Positions 8,781 through 18,373 are shown, counted from the first letter of the stretch. The stretch is DNA of 46,520 nucleotides from Archangium sp. (GCA_030695565.1 JAUYRZ010000017.1:1-46520); one strand, 5' to 3'. Translations and numbers: made by a program. The notes: generated from the letters alone by a model not told the origin.

Positions 8781-9437
8781 ATGCCCCTCTCTCGTGAACA
8801 GATCGCCATGCGGGTCGCCCAAGAGCTCCGCGACGGTTTCTACGTCAACCTCGGCATCGGCTTGCCGACGCTGATCCCCAACTACATTCCGGCCGGCGTC
8901 GAGGTGGTGCTCCAGTCGGAGAACGGCATGCTGGGCACCGGCCCGTACCCCATCGAAGGCCAGGAAGACCCCGACCTGATCAATGCAGGAAAGGAGACGG
9001 TCACCGAGCTGCCCGGCGCGGCGTACTTCGACTCGGCGGCCTCGTTCGGCATGATCCGCGGCGGGCACATCGATCTGGCCGTGCTCGGCGCGATGGAGGT
9101 CAGCGAGTTCGGCGATCTCGCGAACTGGATGATCCCCGGCAAGATGGTCAAGGGCATGGGCGGCGCGATGGATCTCGCCGTGGGCGCCAAGCGGGTGGTG
9201 GTGGCCATGGAACACGCCACCAAGGACGGCGGCCACAAGATCCTCAAGGCCTGCACGTTGCCCCTCACCAGCAAACGCTGCGTGCACGCCCTCTGCACCG
9301 ACCTGGCGTGGATCGACGTCACCCCCGAGGGGTTGCTCCTGCGTGAAATTGCCCCGGGTGAGACGGTGGAGTCGGTGCAGAAGTTGACCGGGGCCCCGCT
9401 GAAGAGGGCCTCCGACCTCAAGACGATGGCGATTTGA
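8781..9437 (+). CDS. scoB: 3-oxoacid CoA-transferase, subunit B
   Basis: The 218-residue subunit has the [15 protein letters not shown] stretch and SENGMLG, whose Glu is the residue that forms the enzyme-CoA thioester in this family. [15 protein letters not shown] and [10 protein letters not shown] are further family blocks. AAGGA (8770-8774) precedes the ATG at 8781. Together with ScoA it forms the complete two-subunit enzyme; with the thiolase upstream it gives an acetoacetate to acetyl-CoA route. Nothing unusual is seen. Confidence 0.95.
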   Translation: MPLSREQIAMRVAQELRDGFYVNLGIGLPTLIPNYIPAGVEVVLQSENGMLGTGPYPIEGQEDPDLINAGKETVTELPGAAYFDSAASFGMIRGGHIDLAVLGAMEVSEFGDLANWMIPGKMVKGMGGAMDLAVGAKRVVVAMEHATKDGGHKILKACTLPLTSKRCVHALCTDLAWIDVTPEGLLLREIAPGETVESVQKLTGAPLKRASDLKTMAI

Positions 9438-9465
9438 CCGTGTTGTGGGGTTAGGCTCCGCGCCC

Positions 9466-9852
9466 ATGAGCGACGACGACAAAGGCTCCCAGCCCGTACG
9501 CAAGTCGGAGCGCCTCCAGCACGAGCTGCTGGTCGCCTACCGCACTGTCGACGGCTTCATCACCGACTGGGCAGTGAACATCAGCCGCGGCGGCATCTTC
9601 ATCAACACGCGCAACCCGCTGGCCGTGGGCAGCATCGTGCGGCTGATCGTCTCGTTGCCCGACGCCGCGTTTCCTTTCGATCTCACCGGCCGCGTCATCC
9701 GCGCGCACCCGCCCGATACCGATTCAGATCAGGTGCCCGGCATGGGCCTCGAGTTCGTGGACATCGACGAAGACAAGAAGGGCCGCCTGGCCCGCTTCGT
9801 CGATCGCCTGCGCGCCGAGCTGCCCGACGCGACGGTTCCCGTGAAGAAATGA
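9466..9852 (+). CDS. PilZ-domain protein (TIGR02266-like)
   Basis: The 128-residue protein is a single small PilZ-like domain, similar to the TIGR02266 group that is expanded in myxobacteria. The N-terminal basic segment RKSERLQHELLVAYR matches the position of the RxxxR c-di-GMP motif, and NISRGGIFI matches the (D/N)xSxxG motif, with Asn instead of Asp. Both pieces are present in modified form, so c-di-GMP binding is plausible but not certain. The ATG at 9466 is chosen over an upstream in-frame ATG because the domain starts just after it. The stop overlaps the start of the RNA methyltransferase by four bases, so the two are translationally coupled although no functional link is obvious. Confidence 0.88.
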   Translation: MSDDDKGSQPVRKSERLQHELLVAYRTVDGFITDWAVNISRGGIFINTRNPLAVGSIVRLIVSLPDAAFPFDLTGRVIRAHPPDTDSDQVPGMGLEFVDIDEDKKGRLARFVDRLRAELPDATVPVKK

Positions 9853-11111
9853 CCGTGAAGCTGGAGCTGCTGGTCGATCGGTTGTCGAACTCTGGTGACG
9901 GCGTGGCCCAGTACGAGGGTCGCGCCGTTTTCCTTGCGGGTGCTCTGCCCGGTGAACGGGTGCTCGCCGAGGTGGGCGAGGCCGGCAAGACGTTGCGCGG
10001 CGACGTGCTGCAGTTGCTGACCCTCAGTCCTTCGCGCCGGCCGCCACCGTGTTCACTGGCCGATCGCTGTGGTGGTTGCGACTGGATGCACCTGCAGGAA
10101 GAAGCGCAGCTGCAGCACAAGCAGGAGATCGTGCTGTCGTCGCTGGAGCACCTGGGCGGGGTGGATCGCGGCTCGTACGAGCTGCTGCCCACGGTGAAGT
10201 CGACCGAGTCGTTGGGCTACCGGCGCCGCGCGGTGCTGCACCCGGTGAACGGTGCGCTCGGTTTTCACGGGCGCGCCACGCACGAACGGGTCGAGGTGCC
10301 GCGGTGCCCGGCGCTCACCAAACCGCTGGCTGACTTTCCGGCGGTGCTGGCGAAGCGGCTGGGCGCCAACACCCTCAAGGAGCTGGAAGAGGTCCGCCTG
10401 CTGGAGTGTGAAGGGCGCGTGGCGGTGAGCCTGCACTTCAAGGCGCAGCTGCGGCCCAGGCATCGCGAGGCGATCCAGCTGGCGTTGCGTGATGGGCTGA
10501 TCGACGGCGCGATTCTTCAGCCGGGCGACGGCAAGGGGCAGGCAGAGCTGGTGGGCAACCCCGTGCTGGAAGAAGACGGTGTGCTGCACCGGCCTGACGG
10601 CTTTGCTCAGGCGAACGTGGCGGTGAACCGGCGGCTGGTGCAGGCGGCGGTGGAGTTGCTGGAGCTGCGCCCGGCGGATCGGGTGCTCGAGCTCTACGCG
10701 GGCAACGGGAACTTCACGTTCCGCATCGCGCCTTCGGTGACGCAGGTGCTCGCGGTCGAGTCGGCGTCGCTCTCGGTGGCGTTGGCTCAGCAGGCGATCT
10801 TGAAGAGTGGCGTGGGCAACGTGCGGCTGGTGCAGGGTGATTCGAGCTCGATTGCCGATGGGTTGGTTCGGGAGGGCGCTCGCTTCGAGAAGCTCCTGGT
10901 GGATCCGCCGCGGTCGGGCGCTCCCGGGGTGGCGCGGTGGGCCGCGGGGTTGCTGGCGGAGCGGGTGGTGTACGTGGCGTGCGATCCGACCAGCCTCGCG
11001 CGTGACGCGAAAGAGTTGAGTGCTCGCGGGTTCCGGCCTTTGGCGTTGCAGGTGTTTGATTTGTTTCCGCAGACGCATCACGTTGAGGCGTTGATGGTGT
11101 TCAACAGGTAG
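9849..11111 (+). CDS. TrmA/RumA-family m5U RNA methyltransferase
   Basis: The 420-residue enzyme begins with a TRAM-like RNA-binding domain (about 1-60: VDRLSNSGDGVAQYEGRAVF). It then has an iron-sulfur motif CSLADRCGGC (C-x5-C-x2-C) near residue 70. The SAM-binding motif LELYAGNGNF lies near residue 280, LLVDPPRSG near 350, and the nucleophile Cys in YVACDPTSLARD near 378. These features point to 5-methyluridine formation in rRNA (RlmD/RlmC-like) or tRNA; the exact target uridine cannot be told. Its ATG overlaps the PilZ stop codon (ATGA). Confidence 0.9.
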   Translation: MTVKLELLVDRLSNSGDGVAQYEGRAVFLAGALPGERVLAEVGEAGKTLRGDVLQLLTLSPSRRPPPCSLADRCGGCDWMHLQEEAQLQHKQEIVLSSLEHLGGVDRGSYELLPTVKSTESLGYRRRAVLHPVNGALGFHGRATHERVEVPRCPALTKPLADFPAVLAKRLGANTLKELEEVRLLECEGRVAVSLHFKAQLRPRHREAIQLALRDGLIDGAILQPGDGKGQAELVGNPVLEEDGVLHRPDGFAQANVAVNRRLVQAAVELLELRPADRVLELYAGNGNFTFRIAPSVTQVLAVESASLSVALAQQAILKSGVGNVRLVQGDSSSIADGLVREGARFEKLLVDPPRSGAPGVARWAAGLLAERVVYVACDPTSLARDAKELSARGFRPLALQVFDLFPQTHHVEALMVFNR

Positions 11112-11140
11112 CCCCTCACCCCGCAGCGCAGGGAGAGGGA
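11111..11140. repeat. intergenic hairpin repeat, degenerate copy 4
   Basis: A partial copy with CCCCTCACCCC followed by GGGAGAGGGAG lies between the methyltransferase stop and the VWA gene. Its GAG-rich end lies just before the GTG start of the VWA gene and is in the place of its ribosome-binding site. Confidence 0.55.
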
Positions 11141-11151
11141 GACGAGGTTTC

Positions 11152-12549
11152 GTGGAGCAGCGCATCGTCGAGTTCGTCGAAGTCTTGAGGCAGAACGGCC
11201 TCAAGGTCGCCATCAGCGAGGCGAACGACGCGGTGCGTGCGCTGGCCGAAGTCGGAGTGGAGGAGCGTGATCTCACCCGCGCCACCCTGAAGGCCACGCT
11301 CTGCAAACGCGCGCAGGACGTGCTGGTCTTCGACAAGGCCTTTGACTTCTTCTTTGCGGGCGCCTCGAAGACGCTGGAGAACCTCGAGAAGTCGCTGCTC
11401 GCGCGCATCGAAGAAGAAGGCCTGCTCGGCAAAGACGAGATCCAGATGATCGTCTGGATGCTCGATCGCCTCGCAGGTCAGATGTCGCCGCTCACCGCCG
11501 CCGCCATGCAGGGCAACCGGGGTCAGCTCGCGCAGTTGTTCCGCCAGGCCTCGTTGCAGATCGACTTCTCGCGCCTGCAGAACACACTGCAGACCGGCTT
11601 CTACAGCCGCCGCCTGCTCACCGCGGCCGGCGCCGAGAACATGCGCAGCGACATCGAGAGCATCGGCCGCGAGCTCACCGATCGCGGGCTCTCCGAGCGG
11701 GGCGTCGAGGTGGTGTCGCGTCATCTGTCCACCGCGCTGCGAAAGGTGGAAGACGCTGCGCGCCTCGAGGTGCAACGGCAGTCCAATGCGCGGCTGAAGA
11801 AAGCGGGCGCGACGGTGGCCGACAAACCGCTGCACACCCTGTCACGGCAAGAGGTCGATCTCGCCCAACGCGCGGTGCGTGCGCTGGCGGAGAAGCTGAA
11901 GGCCCGGCTCATCCGCCGGCAACGTTCGAAGAAGAAGGGCCAGCTCAACCCCCGCCGAACGCTGCGCAAGAACCTCACCACGGGGGGCGTGCCGATGGTG
12001 CCGCAGTTCCGCACCCGGCGGCCTCAGCGGCCCGACGTGGTGGTGTTGTGCGACGTGTCTGACTCGGTGCGAAACGCGTCGCGCCTGATGCTGCTGTTCA
12101 CCTGGTCGCTCCAGTCGCTCTTCACCCGGGTGCGCAGCTTCATCTTCGTCTCCGAGCTGGGCGAGGTGACCAAACACTTCAAAGACGCCAAGCCCGAAGA
12201 CGCGCTCGAAGCGGCGCTCAGCGGTGATGTGATCTCGCTCTCGTCGAACTCGAACTACGGCAACGCGCTCTCCACGTTCGCGAAGAGCTACCTGGGCACC
12301 ATCTCGCGCAAGACCACGGTGTTCGTGATCGGCGACGGGCGGAACAACTTCAACGCGCCGCACTTGTGGGCGCTGGAGGATCTCAAGCGCAAAGCGAAGC
12401 GGGTGGTGTGGATCTGCACCGAGCCCAAAACCAACTGGGGCTTCGGCGACAGCGAGATGACCAACTACGCGCGCGCGGTGACGCAGGTGGTGACGGTGTT
12501 GAACTTGTCGGACCTGGAGAAGATCGCGCCGCAGCTCGTGCCGACCTAG
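11152..12549 (+). CDS. CoxE-type VWA domain protein
   Basis: The 465-residue protein starts at GTG 11152 with a GAGG-containing stretch upstream. The N-terminal 250 residues are helical and charged, ending in a very basic segment around RLIRRQRSKKKGQ. The C-terminal half is a von Willebrand factor A fold, with the metal-site motif DVSDS in VVLCDVSDSVRNASR near residue 300 and a Thr/Asp-bearing segment FVIGDGRNNF near 390. This matches the VWA_CoxE group, which normally works with a MoxR-type AAA ATPase to insert metals or remodel protein complexes. No MoxR gene is adjacent, so the partner lies elsewhere or is not needed. The stop codon overlaps that of the convergent gene in the tetramer CTAG (12546-12549). 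Confidence 0.85.
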   Translation: MEQRIVEFVEVLRQNGLKVAISEANDAVRALAEVGVEERDLTRATLKATLCKRAQDVLVFDKAFDFFFAGASKTLENLEKSLLARIEEEGLLGKDEIQMIVWMLDRLAGQMSPLTAAAMQGNRGQLAQLFRQASLQIDFSRLQNTLQTGFYSRRLLTAAGAENMRSDIESIGRELTDRGLSERGVEVVSRHLSTALRKVEDAARLEVQRQSNARLKKAGATVADKPLHTLSRQEVDLAQRAVRALAEKLKARLIRRQRSKKKGQLNPRRTLRKNLTTGGVPMVPQFRTRRPQRPDVVVLCDVSDSVRNASRLMLLFTWSLQSLFTRVRSFIFVSELGEVTKHFKDAKPEDALEAALSGDVISLSSNSNYGNALSTFAKSYLGTISRKTTVFVIGDGRNNFNAPHLWALEDLKRKAKRVVWICTEPKTNWGFGDSEMTNYARAVTQVVTVLNLSDLEKIAPQLVPT

Positions 12550-14057
12550 TGGTGCTGTTCCACCAGGAACACCGTGTAGCGCAGCACCGTGAGCTTCTCG
12601 TACTTCAGCTTCCGCGCGACGAGCCCCGCCTCGACGTCTTCGAGCGTCAGTTCCGGCCGGTCGGGGTGGATCAGGTACGCCACCCGCGAGGCCTGATCGA
12701 ACTCGAGCCGCCACCGCGGATACCGGTCTTCGCTGTTCTCCGACACGACGATGGGGTTCTCACCCGCGATGAAGGTCAGCCGGTACGAGAGCCAGTAGTT
12801 CGCAGCGGCGTACTTCACCTGCCGATCGCGCAGCAGCGAGATCAGCGCGCGCTCTTCGCTCATCGCACCTTGCTCCGTGCGCTGAGGCACCGGGCCGTCG
12901 ACCATCACACCGTAGGAGAGCCACCCGCCGATCACCGTGGTGAGCAGATACGGAGAAAGCACGAGGCCCAGCCGGGGCGCGGTGGCCGCCAGGAACGCGA
13001 GCGGCGCCAGCGTGAAGGGCAGCGTCAACACCACCGGCAGCAGCAGGCGCGAGCCGACGATGTCCACCGCGGTGCTGCTGCACAAGAAGCCGAAGATCGA
13101 GGTGAAGGCCACGCCCGAGCCCACCGCGCCGAGCACGCGGATCCGCCAGGGGATGCGCTTGGCGAAGAACAACGCCGCCCCCGAGACGAGCCCTGCGACG
13201 AACACGGTCGCACCGAGAAACTGCACCGGCGCAAACCACCCCGGCGAAGCGGCCAGCGCCACCGTCGCGTTCTGCATCGCGAACACCTTCGAGCCGATCA
13301 CCGAAGGCAGGCACTGCTCGACCAGCAGCGGCCAGTTCTTCGGAATGAGCCGGGTATTGAGGTGCGCGCGCCCCGTGGAGACGTGCGCCACCCACCGCAA
13401 CACCGTGAGCACGACCACACCCAGCGCGGTGCCCAGGATGACCCGGGGGAGCAACGGCGGCCAGGGCTTGAACTTCCAGGTGCCGTCGAGCGCCGACAAG
13501 CAGGCGAAGAGGAGCAAGCCGGGCAGGAACTGCGCTGCGAAGAGGTCGACGAACATCGCCACGAACGCGGCCAGAATGCCCAACACCAGCAGCAGCGTGG
13601 GGCGCCGTGACTCCGCCGCGCGGTCGATCAGGAAGAACGACAGCAACACGATCGCCATGCACCACTGCCGCATGTTGAAGAACAGATAGATGTTGAGGCC
13701 CATCGTCATGAAGACGAGGGGCAGGGTGAGCACGAAGCCCAGCCACGGCCCCAGGCGCCGCGCGACGATCGCGTACGCGAGCCACATGGAGACCAGCTGC
13801 GCCAGCACTGTGACGCACATGAGGACCAGCGGGGTCGCGCCGAACAGCGCGAAGAACGGCAGCGCCATCACCGAGTCGATCGAGGTCAGGTAGTCGCGCG
13901 CCCAGTGCAGCACCTCCCACTCGCCTTCGAGCATGCGGCTGGCCTGAAGCCCGGCGATCGCCCCGTCGGAGTTGATGAAGCCCGGGTTCATCAGCGCCGG
14001 TACCCGGAAGAGCACGAACGCGAGCGTCAGGAGGACTGGGGGGAGCCACCGCTTCAT
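12546..14057 (-). CDS. multi-pass membrane protein, GT-C glycosyltransferase-like
   Basis: The 503-residue protein has about ten to twelve hydrophobic helices and a soluble C-terminal tail of about 110 residues. The first helix is followed by FINSDGAIAGLQA, an acidic first outer loop like that used by GT-C (ArnT/PMT-type) enzymes that transfer sugars from polyprenyl-phosphate carriers. A basic, aromatic loop (RAHLNTRLIPKNWPLL) lies in the middle. The family is suggested by architecture, not by a clear signature; a dolichyl/undecaprenyl-sugar transferase is the best guess. It is the last gene of a minus-strand run and starts 15 bases after the TIGR02996 gene. Its stop overlaps that of the convergent VWA gene. 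Confidence 0.7.
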   Translation of the reverse strand: MKRWLPPVLLTLAFVLFRVPALMNPGFINSDGAIAGLQASRMLEGEWEVLHWARDYLTSIDSVMALPFFALFGATPLVLMCVTVLAQLVSMWLAYAIVARRLGPWLGFVLTLPLVFMTMGLNIYLFFNMRQWCMAIVLLSFFLIDRAAESRRPTLLLVLGILAAFVAMFVDLFAAQFLPGLLLFACLSALDGTWKFKPWPPLLPRVILGTALGVVVLTVLRWVAHVSTGRAHLNTRLIPKNWPLLVEQCLPSVIGSKVFAMQNATVALAASPGWFAPVQFLGATVFVAGLVSGAALFFAKRIPWRIRVLGAVGSGVAFTSIFGFLCSSTAVDIVGSRLLLPVVLTLPFTLAPLAFLAATAPRLGLVLSPYLLTTVIGGWLSYGVMVDGPVPQRTEQGAMSEERALISLLRDRQVKYAAANYWLSYRLTFIAGENPIVVSENSEDRYPRWRLEFDQASRVAYLIHPDRPELTLEDVEAGLVARKLKYEKLTVLRYTVFLVEQHH

Positions 14058-14072
14058 CTGCGGCCGCTCGTA

Positions 14073-15008
14073 TCAGAGGCGCAGCCGGGGCTCACGAATG
14101 GTGGCCTGCGGGAGCGCCGCTTTCACCGCCTGCACCCACTCGGGGTGATGGCGGTCGGCGACCAGCTCCAGCCGCTCCAGGTGCGCGAAGGAGTCGATCG
14201 TCTCGATGAGCGTGGTGTACCAGCCCGTCTCTGCTTCGGCCGCGATCTCCAGGCGCTTCAGGCCTCGCAGCAACGCGCTGACCGACAGATCGCTGAGCTG
14301 CTGCGGCCACAAGGCGCCGGTGATGGACAGTGACTGGAGCGAAGGCGCCACGTCACCTGCCAGCAGGGCCAGCGGCAGATCCAACCGGCGGAAAGGCAGC
14401 TCGAGCGCGAGCGCCTCGAGGCGGGGAAAGCGGGCCTCATCCAGCCCGCGCGCGGGGTTCTGCAGGTTGATGCTCAGCGTGCGCAGGCTGCGGCTGCTGG
14501 CGCCGTCGAACCTCAGGGCCCAGGAGCCGAGCACCAGGTGCTGCAGAGCGCTGAGCCGCGCGGTCACGGGCGCCACCTCGAGCACGCCGGGGAGCTGGCT
14601 TGCACTGCCGAACCGCAGGCTCGAGATCGTGCGGGGACCCCGTTGGGAGAGCACCTCGACGATGGGTTCGATGGTGAGGGGGTTGACCTCGAGCTGTCGC
14701 AGCAAGCGGCCGACCGGTCTGTCGATCACCGCCTCCAGCTCGCGCACTTCGGCGACCACCACCGACGAAAGGAAGCCGCGGGTGAAGCGGGGCAGCCAGG
14801 TGGTCAGGTGAAGCGGGTCACCCAACAGCTCCGCCGCGTGCGTGGCGAGGTGCTGGTGGGCGCCGTCTTCGTCACTTGCGAGCTGGAGCCGGATCAGCTC
14901 GCCGTGCGGATCGCCGCGCTCCATCAACGCATCGGAGAGCACCTGCAGGGCCCCATCGTCATCGGGCGATCCGAGCACCGCCTCCCACGCGGCCTCGAGC
15001 GGTTTCAT
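14073..15008 (-). CDS. TIGR02996-domain protein with leucine-rich-like region
   Basis: The 311-residue protein opens with a TIGR02996 segment (residues 3-45: AWEAVLGSPDDDGALQVLSD, then ERGDPHGELIRLQL). This short domain of unknown function is found in myxobacteria and planctomycetes, often before repeat domains. The remainder has irregular Leu-rich units such as LSALQHLVLGSW, SRSLRTLSINLQNPA, FPRLEALALELPF and FAHLERLELVADRHHP, suggesting an LRR-like solenoid for protein contacts. The ATG at 15008 overlaps the stop of the E1-like gene by four bases, so the two are translationally coupled. That coupling makes it the most likely partner or substrate adaptor of the E1-like protein; this is inference. 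Confidence 0.8.
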   Translation of the reverse strand: MKPLEAAWEAVLGSPDDDGALQVLSDALMERGDPHGELIRLQLASDEDGAHQHLATHAAELLGDPLHLTTWLPRFTRGFLSSVVVAEVRELEAVIDRPVGRLLRQLEVNPLTIEPIVEVLSQRGPRTISSLRFGSASQLPGVLEVAPVTARLSALQHLVLGSWALRFDGASSRSLRTLSINLQNPARGLDEARFPRLEALALELPFRRLDLPLALLAGDVAPSLQSLSITGALWPQQLSDLSVSALLRGLKRLEIAAEAETGWYTTLIETIDSFAHLERLELVADRHHPEWVQAVKAALPQATIREPRLRL

Positions 15009-15580
15009 GCGGTAGGCGTCACCGCCGCCAATCCCACCATCGAATCGCGCCGGGTGCCGCCCTTCACGAAGTCCTGCACCGTGCGGGCGATCGCTCCGCA
15101 CAGCAGGCCCAGCAGCGGCAGATGTTCCCCGCCTTCGCAGGTCGCCTGGCCCGCCACGTCTTCGGCGTCGGGGGTGAACCGTTCATCCCAACGCACCAGG
15201 CCGAAGGTTCCGTCTCCGCTGACCGCTGCGTGAAGCAGGGGCGTGGTGGTGGCCCGCGCGAAGTCGGAGAGCAGCTTGCGGCTGGCGGCGTTGTCGAAAC
15301 AGTCGACCAGCAGCTGCGCGCCTTTGCAGAGCGTGGCCACGTTGTCGGCCGTGACTCGCACTCCGAAAGACTCGGCCTTCACGCCGTAAAAGTTGAGCAG
15401 CTGCAGCTTGAGCGCCTCGGCTTTGTTCTTACCCACCGACTGCTTCACGTAGGCCTGCGCGAGCAGGTTCTTCGACTCCACCCGATCGAAGTCGACGAAG
15501 ACCAGCGTGGCCTCGAGGTTGCGGCAGAGCACCGCGGCCGTCGAACCAAGGGCTCCCACACCGCAGAAGACGATGCGCAT
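15005..15580 (-). CDS. ThiF/MoeB/HesA-family E1-like adenylyltransferase
   Basis: The 191-residue protein is a compact ThiF fold. The nucleotide-binding GxGxxG is CGVGALGS (6-13), the acidic strand end is VDFDRVESKN (29-38), and the conserved DCFDN (93-97) matches DCTDN of MoeB/ThiF. ATCEGGEHLPLLG (146-158) aligns with the segment that carries the catalytic Cys of ThiF/MoeB, so Cys148 is the candidate for a thioester or persulfide. The Zn-binding CxxC pairs of classical MoeB are not seen, and no rhodanese or MoaD/ThiS biosynthesis gene is nearby. These enzymes adenylate the C-terminus of ubiquitin-like proteins. It starts 18 bases after the stop of a 78-residue protein with a beta-grasp-like pattern and overlaps the TIGR02996 gene, giving a tight three-gene unit. 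Confidence 0.88.
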   Translation of the reverse strand: MRIVFCGVGALGSTAAVLCRNLEATLVFVDFDRVESKNLLAQAYVKQSVGKNKAEALKLQLLNFYGVKAESFGVRVTADNVATLCKGAQLLVDCFDNAASRKLLSDFARATTTPLLHAAVSGDGTFGLVRWDERFTPDAEDVAGQATCEGGEHLPLLGLLCGAIARTVQDFVKGGTRRDSMVGLAAVTPTA

Positions 15581-15598
15581 GGGAGCCCCTTACTGAAG

Positions 15599-15835
15599 TC
15601 ACGCTCCGAACGGCACCTTCGGGCGCAGGTAGATCCGGTGGCCACCCTGCAGGCGATCGACCACGAAAGCGTCGAAGGCGGCGTCGTTCAGGTGGGGCAG
15701 GGCGAGGCCCGGCACGTTGCCCGAACGCACCACCTCGACCGCGATGCGCCGGATGTCTGCGTCGGAGACCTGGTGGTCGAGCTCGAGCGCGTAGTCAGCC
15801 GAGAGCCCGTTGTAGGTGATGTTCAGGGTCGCCAT
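15599..15835 (-). CDS. 78-residue small protein, possibly ubiquitin-like (beta-grasp)
   Basis: No family is recognised with certainty. The likely order of elements is strand (ATLNITYN), strand (DYALELD), helix (SDADIRRIAVEVVRSG), then two C-terminal strands (FDAFVVDRL and HRIYLRP), ending KVPFGA. This beta-beta-alpha-beta layout and the small size fit a beta-grasp fold, and the placing directly before an E1-like gene is what is seen for ubiquitin-like and PRTRC-C-type proteins. The terminal Gly-Ala is not the classical Gly-Gly. A strong GGAGGT ribosome-binding site lies nine bases before the ATG, so it should be made in quantity. The gene is 81 bases downstream of the FHA-AAA gene. Other readings: an unrelated small adaptor. 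Confidence 0.75.
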   Translation of the reverse strand: MATLNITYNGLSADYALELDHQVSDADIRRIAVEVVRSGNVPGLALPHLNDAAFDAFVVDRLQGGHRIYLRPKVPFGA

Positions 15836-15916
15836 GGTGTGTGTACCTCCGTGAGGCGGTGACGACGGGCGCGACGCCCTGACCCTGACCCTGCGCCCGA
15901 AGGGAGCTCGGCTTCG

Positions 15917-17227
<1,311 letters not shown>

Positions 17228-17245
17228 GAGCCGCAGACCTTAGCC

Positions 17246-18232
17246 CTACGGAATCACCGCGTCCCGCTCGTTCCCACCCCGGCCGACGCGCACCTCCACC
17301 GGCACCCCGGTGAGGCGTTTTCGCGCCAGCACCTGGGGCAGCGGTGGCTGGCCGTCGACGGAGAGGATCAGGTCGCCCGGCTGCACCGAAGCGCCCCCGG
17401 GCGCCGCGAGCACCAGCAGCGAAGGCCCCGTGCGGGCGAGCTTCGAGGCCTGGGTGTCGCTGAGCCAGGGCGAGAGAAAACGGGCGCGCGCCTGCATCCA
17501 GATCTCCGCCTGCAAGGCGTCGGTCTGTGCCGCCGCGGCGTCGGGTTGGCCCGCGGTGATCGCCGGAGAGAGCGCGAGGGTGAGCCCTGAGTCGTGCACG
17601 GCCGGGCGGTCGACTTCCCATCGGCGGGCGATGCGCACCGCCTCCAGGGTGAGCCGCTCCAGCAGATGGGTCATCGGTGCTGCGTCGTCGTACTCCTCTT
17701 CACCGGTGGGCTCGGCGAAGGGGTCGATCACCACCTGGGCGCTCAGCTCCGCGAGGCTCTGCCGGCTCGAGGGGTGGAGCAGCTCGACGGTGAGCAGCCA
17801 CGTGGTCTCCTGGCTCGCCACGCCGCCCTTCGCGCGGCCTCTGTGGTCTTCACGCTCCTGCGTCGACGACGCGAGGCGTTGTTCGACCGTGGTGCGGATC
17901 AACACGGCCTGATCCACCGGCAGCGCAGCGCGAGCCAGCAGCGGCACGGCGGTGTTCCCCAGCCACCCCGGTTCTTCCCAGCGGGTGATCTGCACCTCCG
18001 ACGGCCCGAAGAAGGCGAGGCGGTCGCCGCAGTCACGCAGCCCGACCTCGACCTGCCGCTGGGCCAGTTCGAACCGCCGCCAGCCCGGCGCCTGCGCCCC
18101 GGTGATGCGCACCGGGGTGATCACCACCGCGCTGATGCGCAGGGGGCTCTCCGGCGGCCGGAGGGTCCTGGTGATGCCTGCGGAACACCCGACCAACGCG
18201 AAGCAGAGACAAACCAGCAGCGGTGAACGCAT
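17246..18232 (-). CDS. lipoprotein with C-terminal PDZ-like segment
   Basis: From the ATG at 18232 the 328-residue protein begins with a lipoprotein signal (MRSPLLVCLCFALVGCSAG), with Cys16 as lipidated residue. The body shows no recognised domain. Near the C-terminus, GGASVQPGDLILSVDGQPPLP resembles the carboxylate-binding half of a PDZ domain. An in-frame ATG 45 bases upstream is rejected because it would place a long basic stretch before the lipobox. It is the first gene of a minus-strand run that continues with the FHA-AAA protein 18 bases later, so an envelope signal feeding the FHA protein is conceivable but unproven. Confidence 0.8.
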   Translation of the reverse strand: MRSPLLVCLCFALVGCSAGITRTLRPPESPLRISAVVITPVRITGAQAPGWRRFELAQRQVEVGLRDCGDRLAFFGPSEVQITRWEEPGWLGNTAVPLLARAALPVDQAVLIRTTVEQRLASSTQEREDHRGRAKGGVASQETTWLLTVELLHPSSRQSLAELSAQVVIDPFAEPTGEEEYDDAAPMTHLLERLTLEAVRIARRWEVDRPAVHDSGLTLALSPAITAGQPDAAAAQTDALQAEIWMQARARFLSPWLSDTQASKLARTGPSLLVLAAPGGASVQPGDLILSVDGQPPLPQVLARKRLTGVPVEVRVGRGGNERDAVIP

Positions 18233-18249
18233 CAAGGCGCGCAGGTTAG

Positions 18250-18359
18250 AAAAAAAGAGTGCCGGCCTGTTCAGCATTCCTCCTGCGAAGCACGCCCCCG
18301 GGAGCCTTGCGGCAGCCTCGGATCTTGTGTCGGGAGGACCGCAAAAAGGCCGGCACTCC
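18250..18359 (-). ncRNA. candidate structured small RNA with own terminator
   Basis: Read on the minus strand, a perfect 12-bp terminal helix (18347-18358 with 18257-18268) encloses about 78 bases and is followed directly by seven T (18256-18250), the form of an intrinsic terminator. Inside, GCGG/CCGC plus CCUC/GAGG make one hairpin and CUCC/GGAG another. An extended -10 (TGG-TACTCA) ends six bases before the 5' arm, so transcription would start almost exactly at the helix. The region lies in the 222-base gap between divergent genes. The SRP RNA signature GGAAGGAAGCAGC is absent, and no known family is recognised. Confidence 0.5.
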
Positions 18360-18364
18360 CCTCA

Positions 18365-18373
18365 TGAGTACCA
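18365..18373 (-). promoter_or_regulatory. extended -10 element for the candidate small RNA
   Basis: On the minus strand TGG followed by TACTCA (complement of 18365-18370) forms an extended -10 element. No good -35 is seen (TGCCCA at the right distance). The predicted start falls at the first base pairs of the 12-bp helix. Confidence 0.35.

Noticed and set aside
11152-12549. A complete MoxR-VWA metal insertion locus
   Set aside because: No AAA ATPase of MoxR type is next to it; the AAA proteins in this window are NtrC-like and Clp-like.
15005-15580. MoeB or ThiF of cofactor biosynthesis
   Set aside because: CxxC zinc pairs are missing and no molybdopterin or thiamine gene is near; the neighbouring small protein does not end in Gly-Gly.
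18250-18359. SRP (4.5S) RNA
   Set aside because: The end helix and size fit, but the domain IV core GGAAGGAAGCAGC is absent on both strands.
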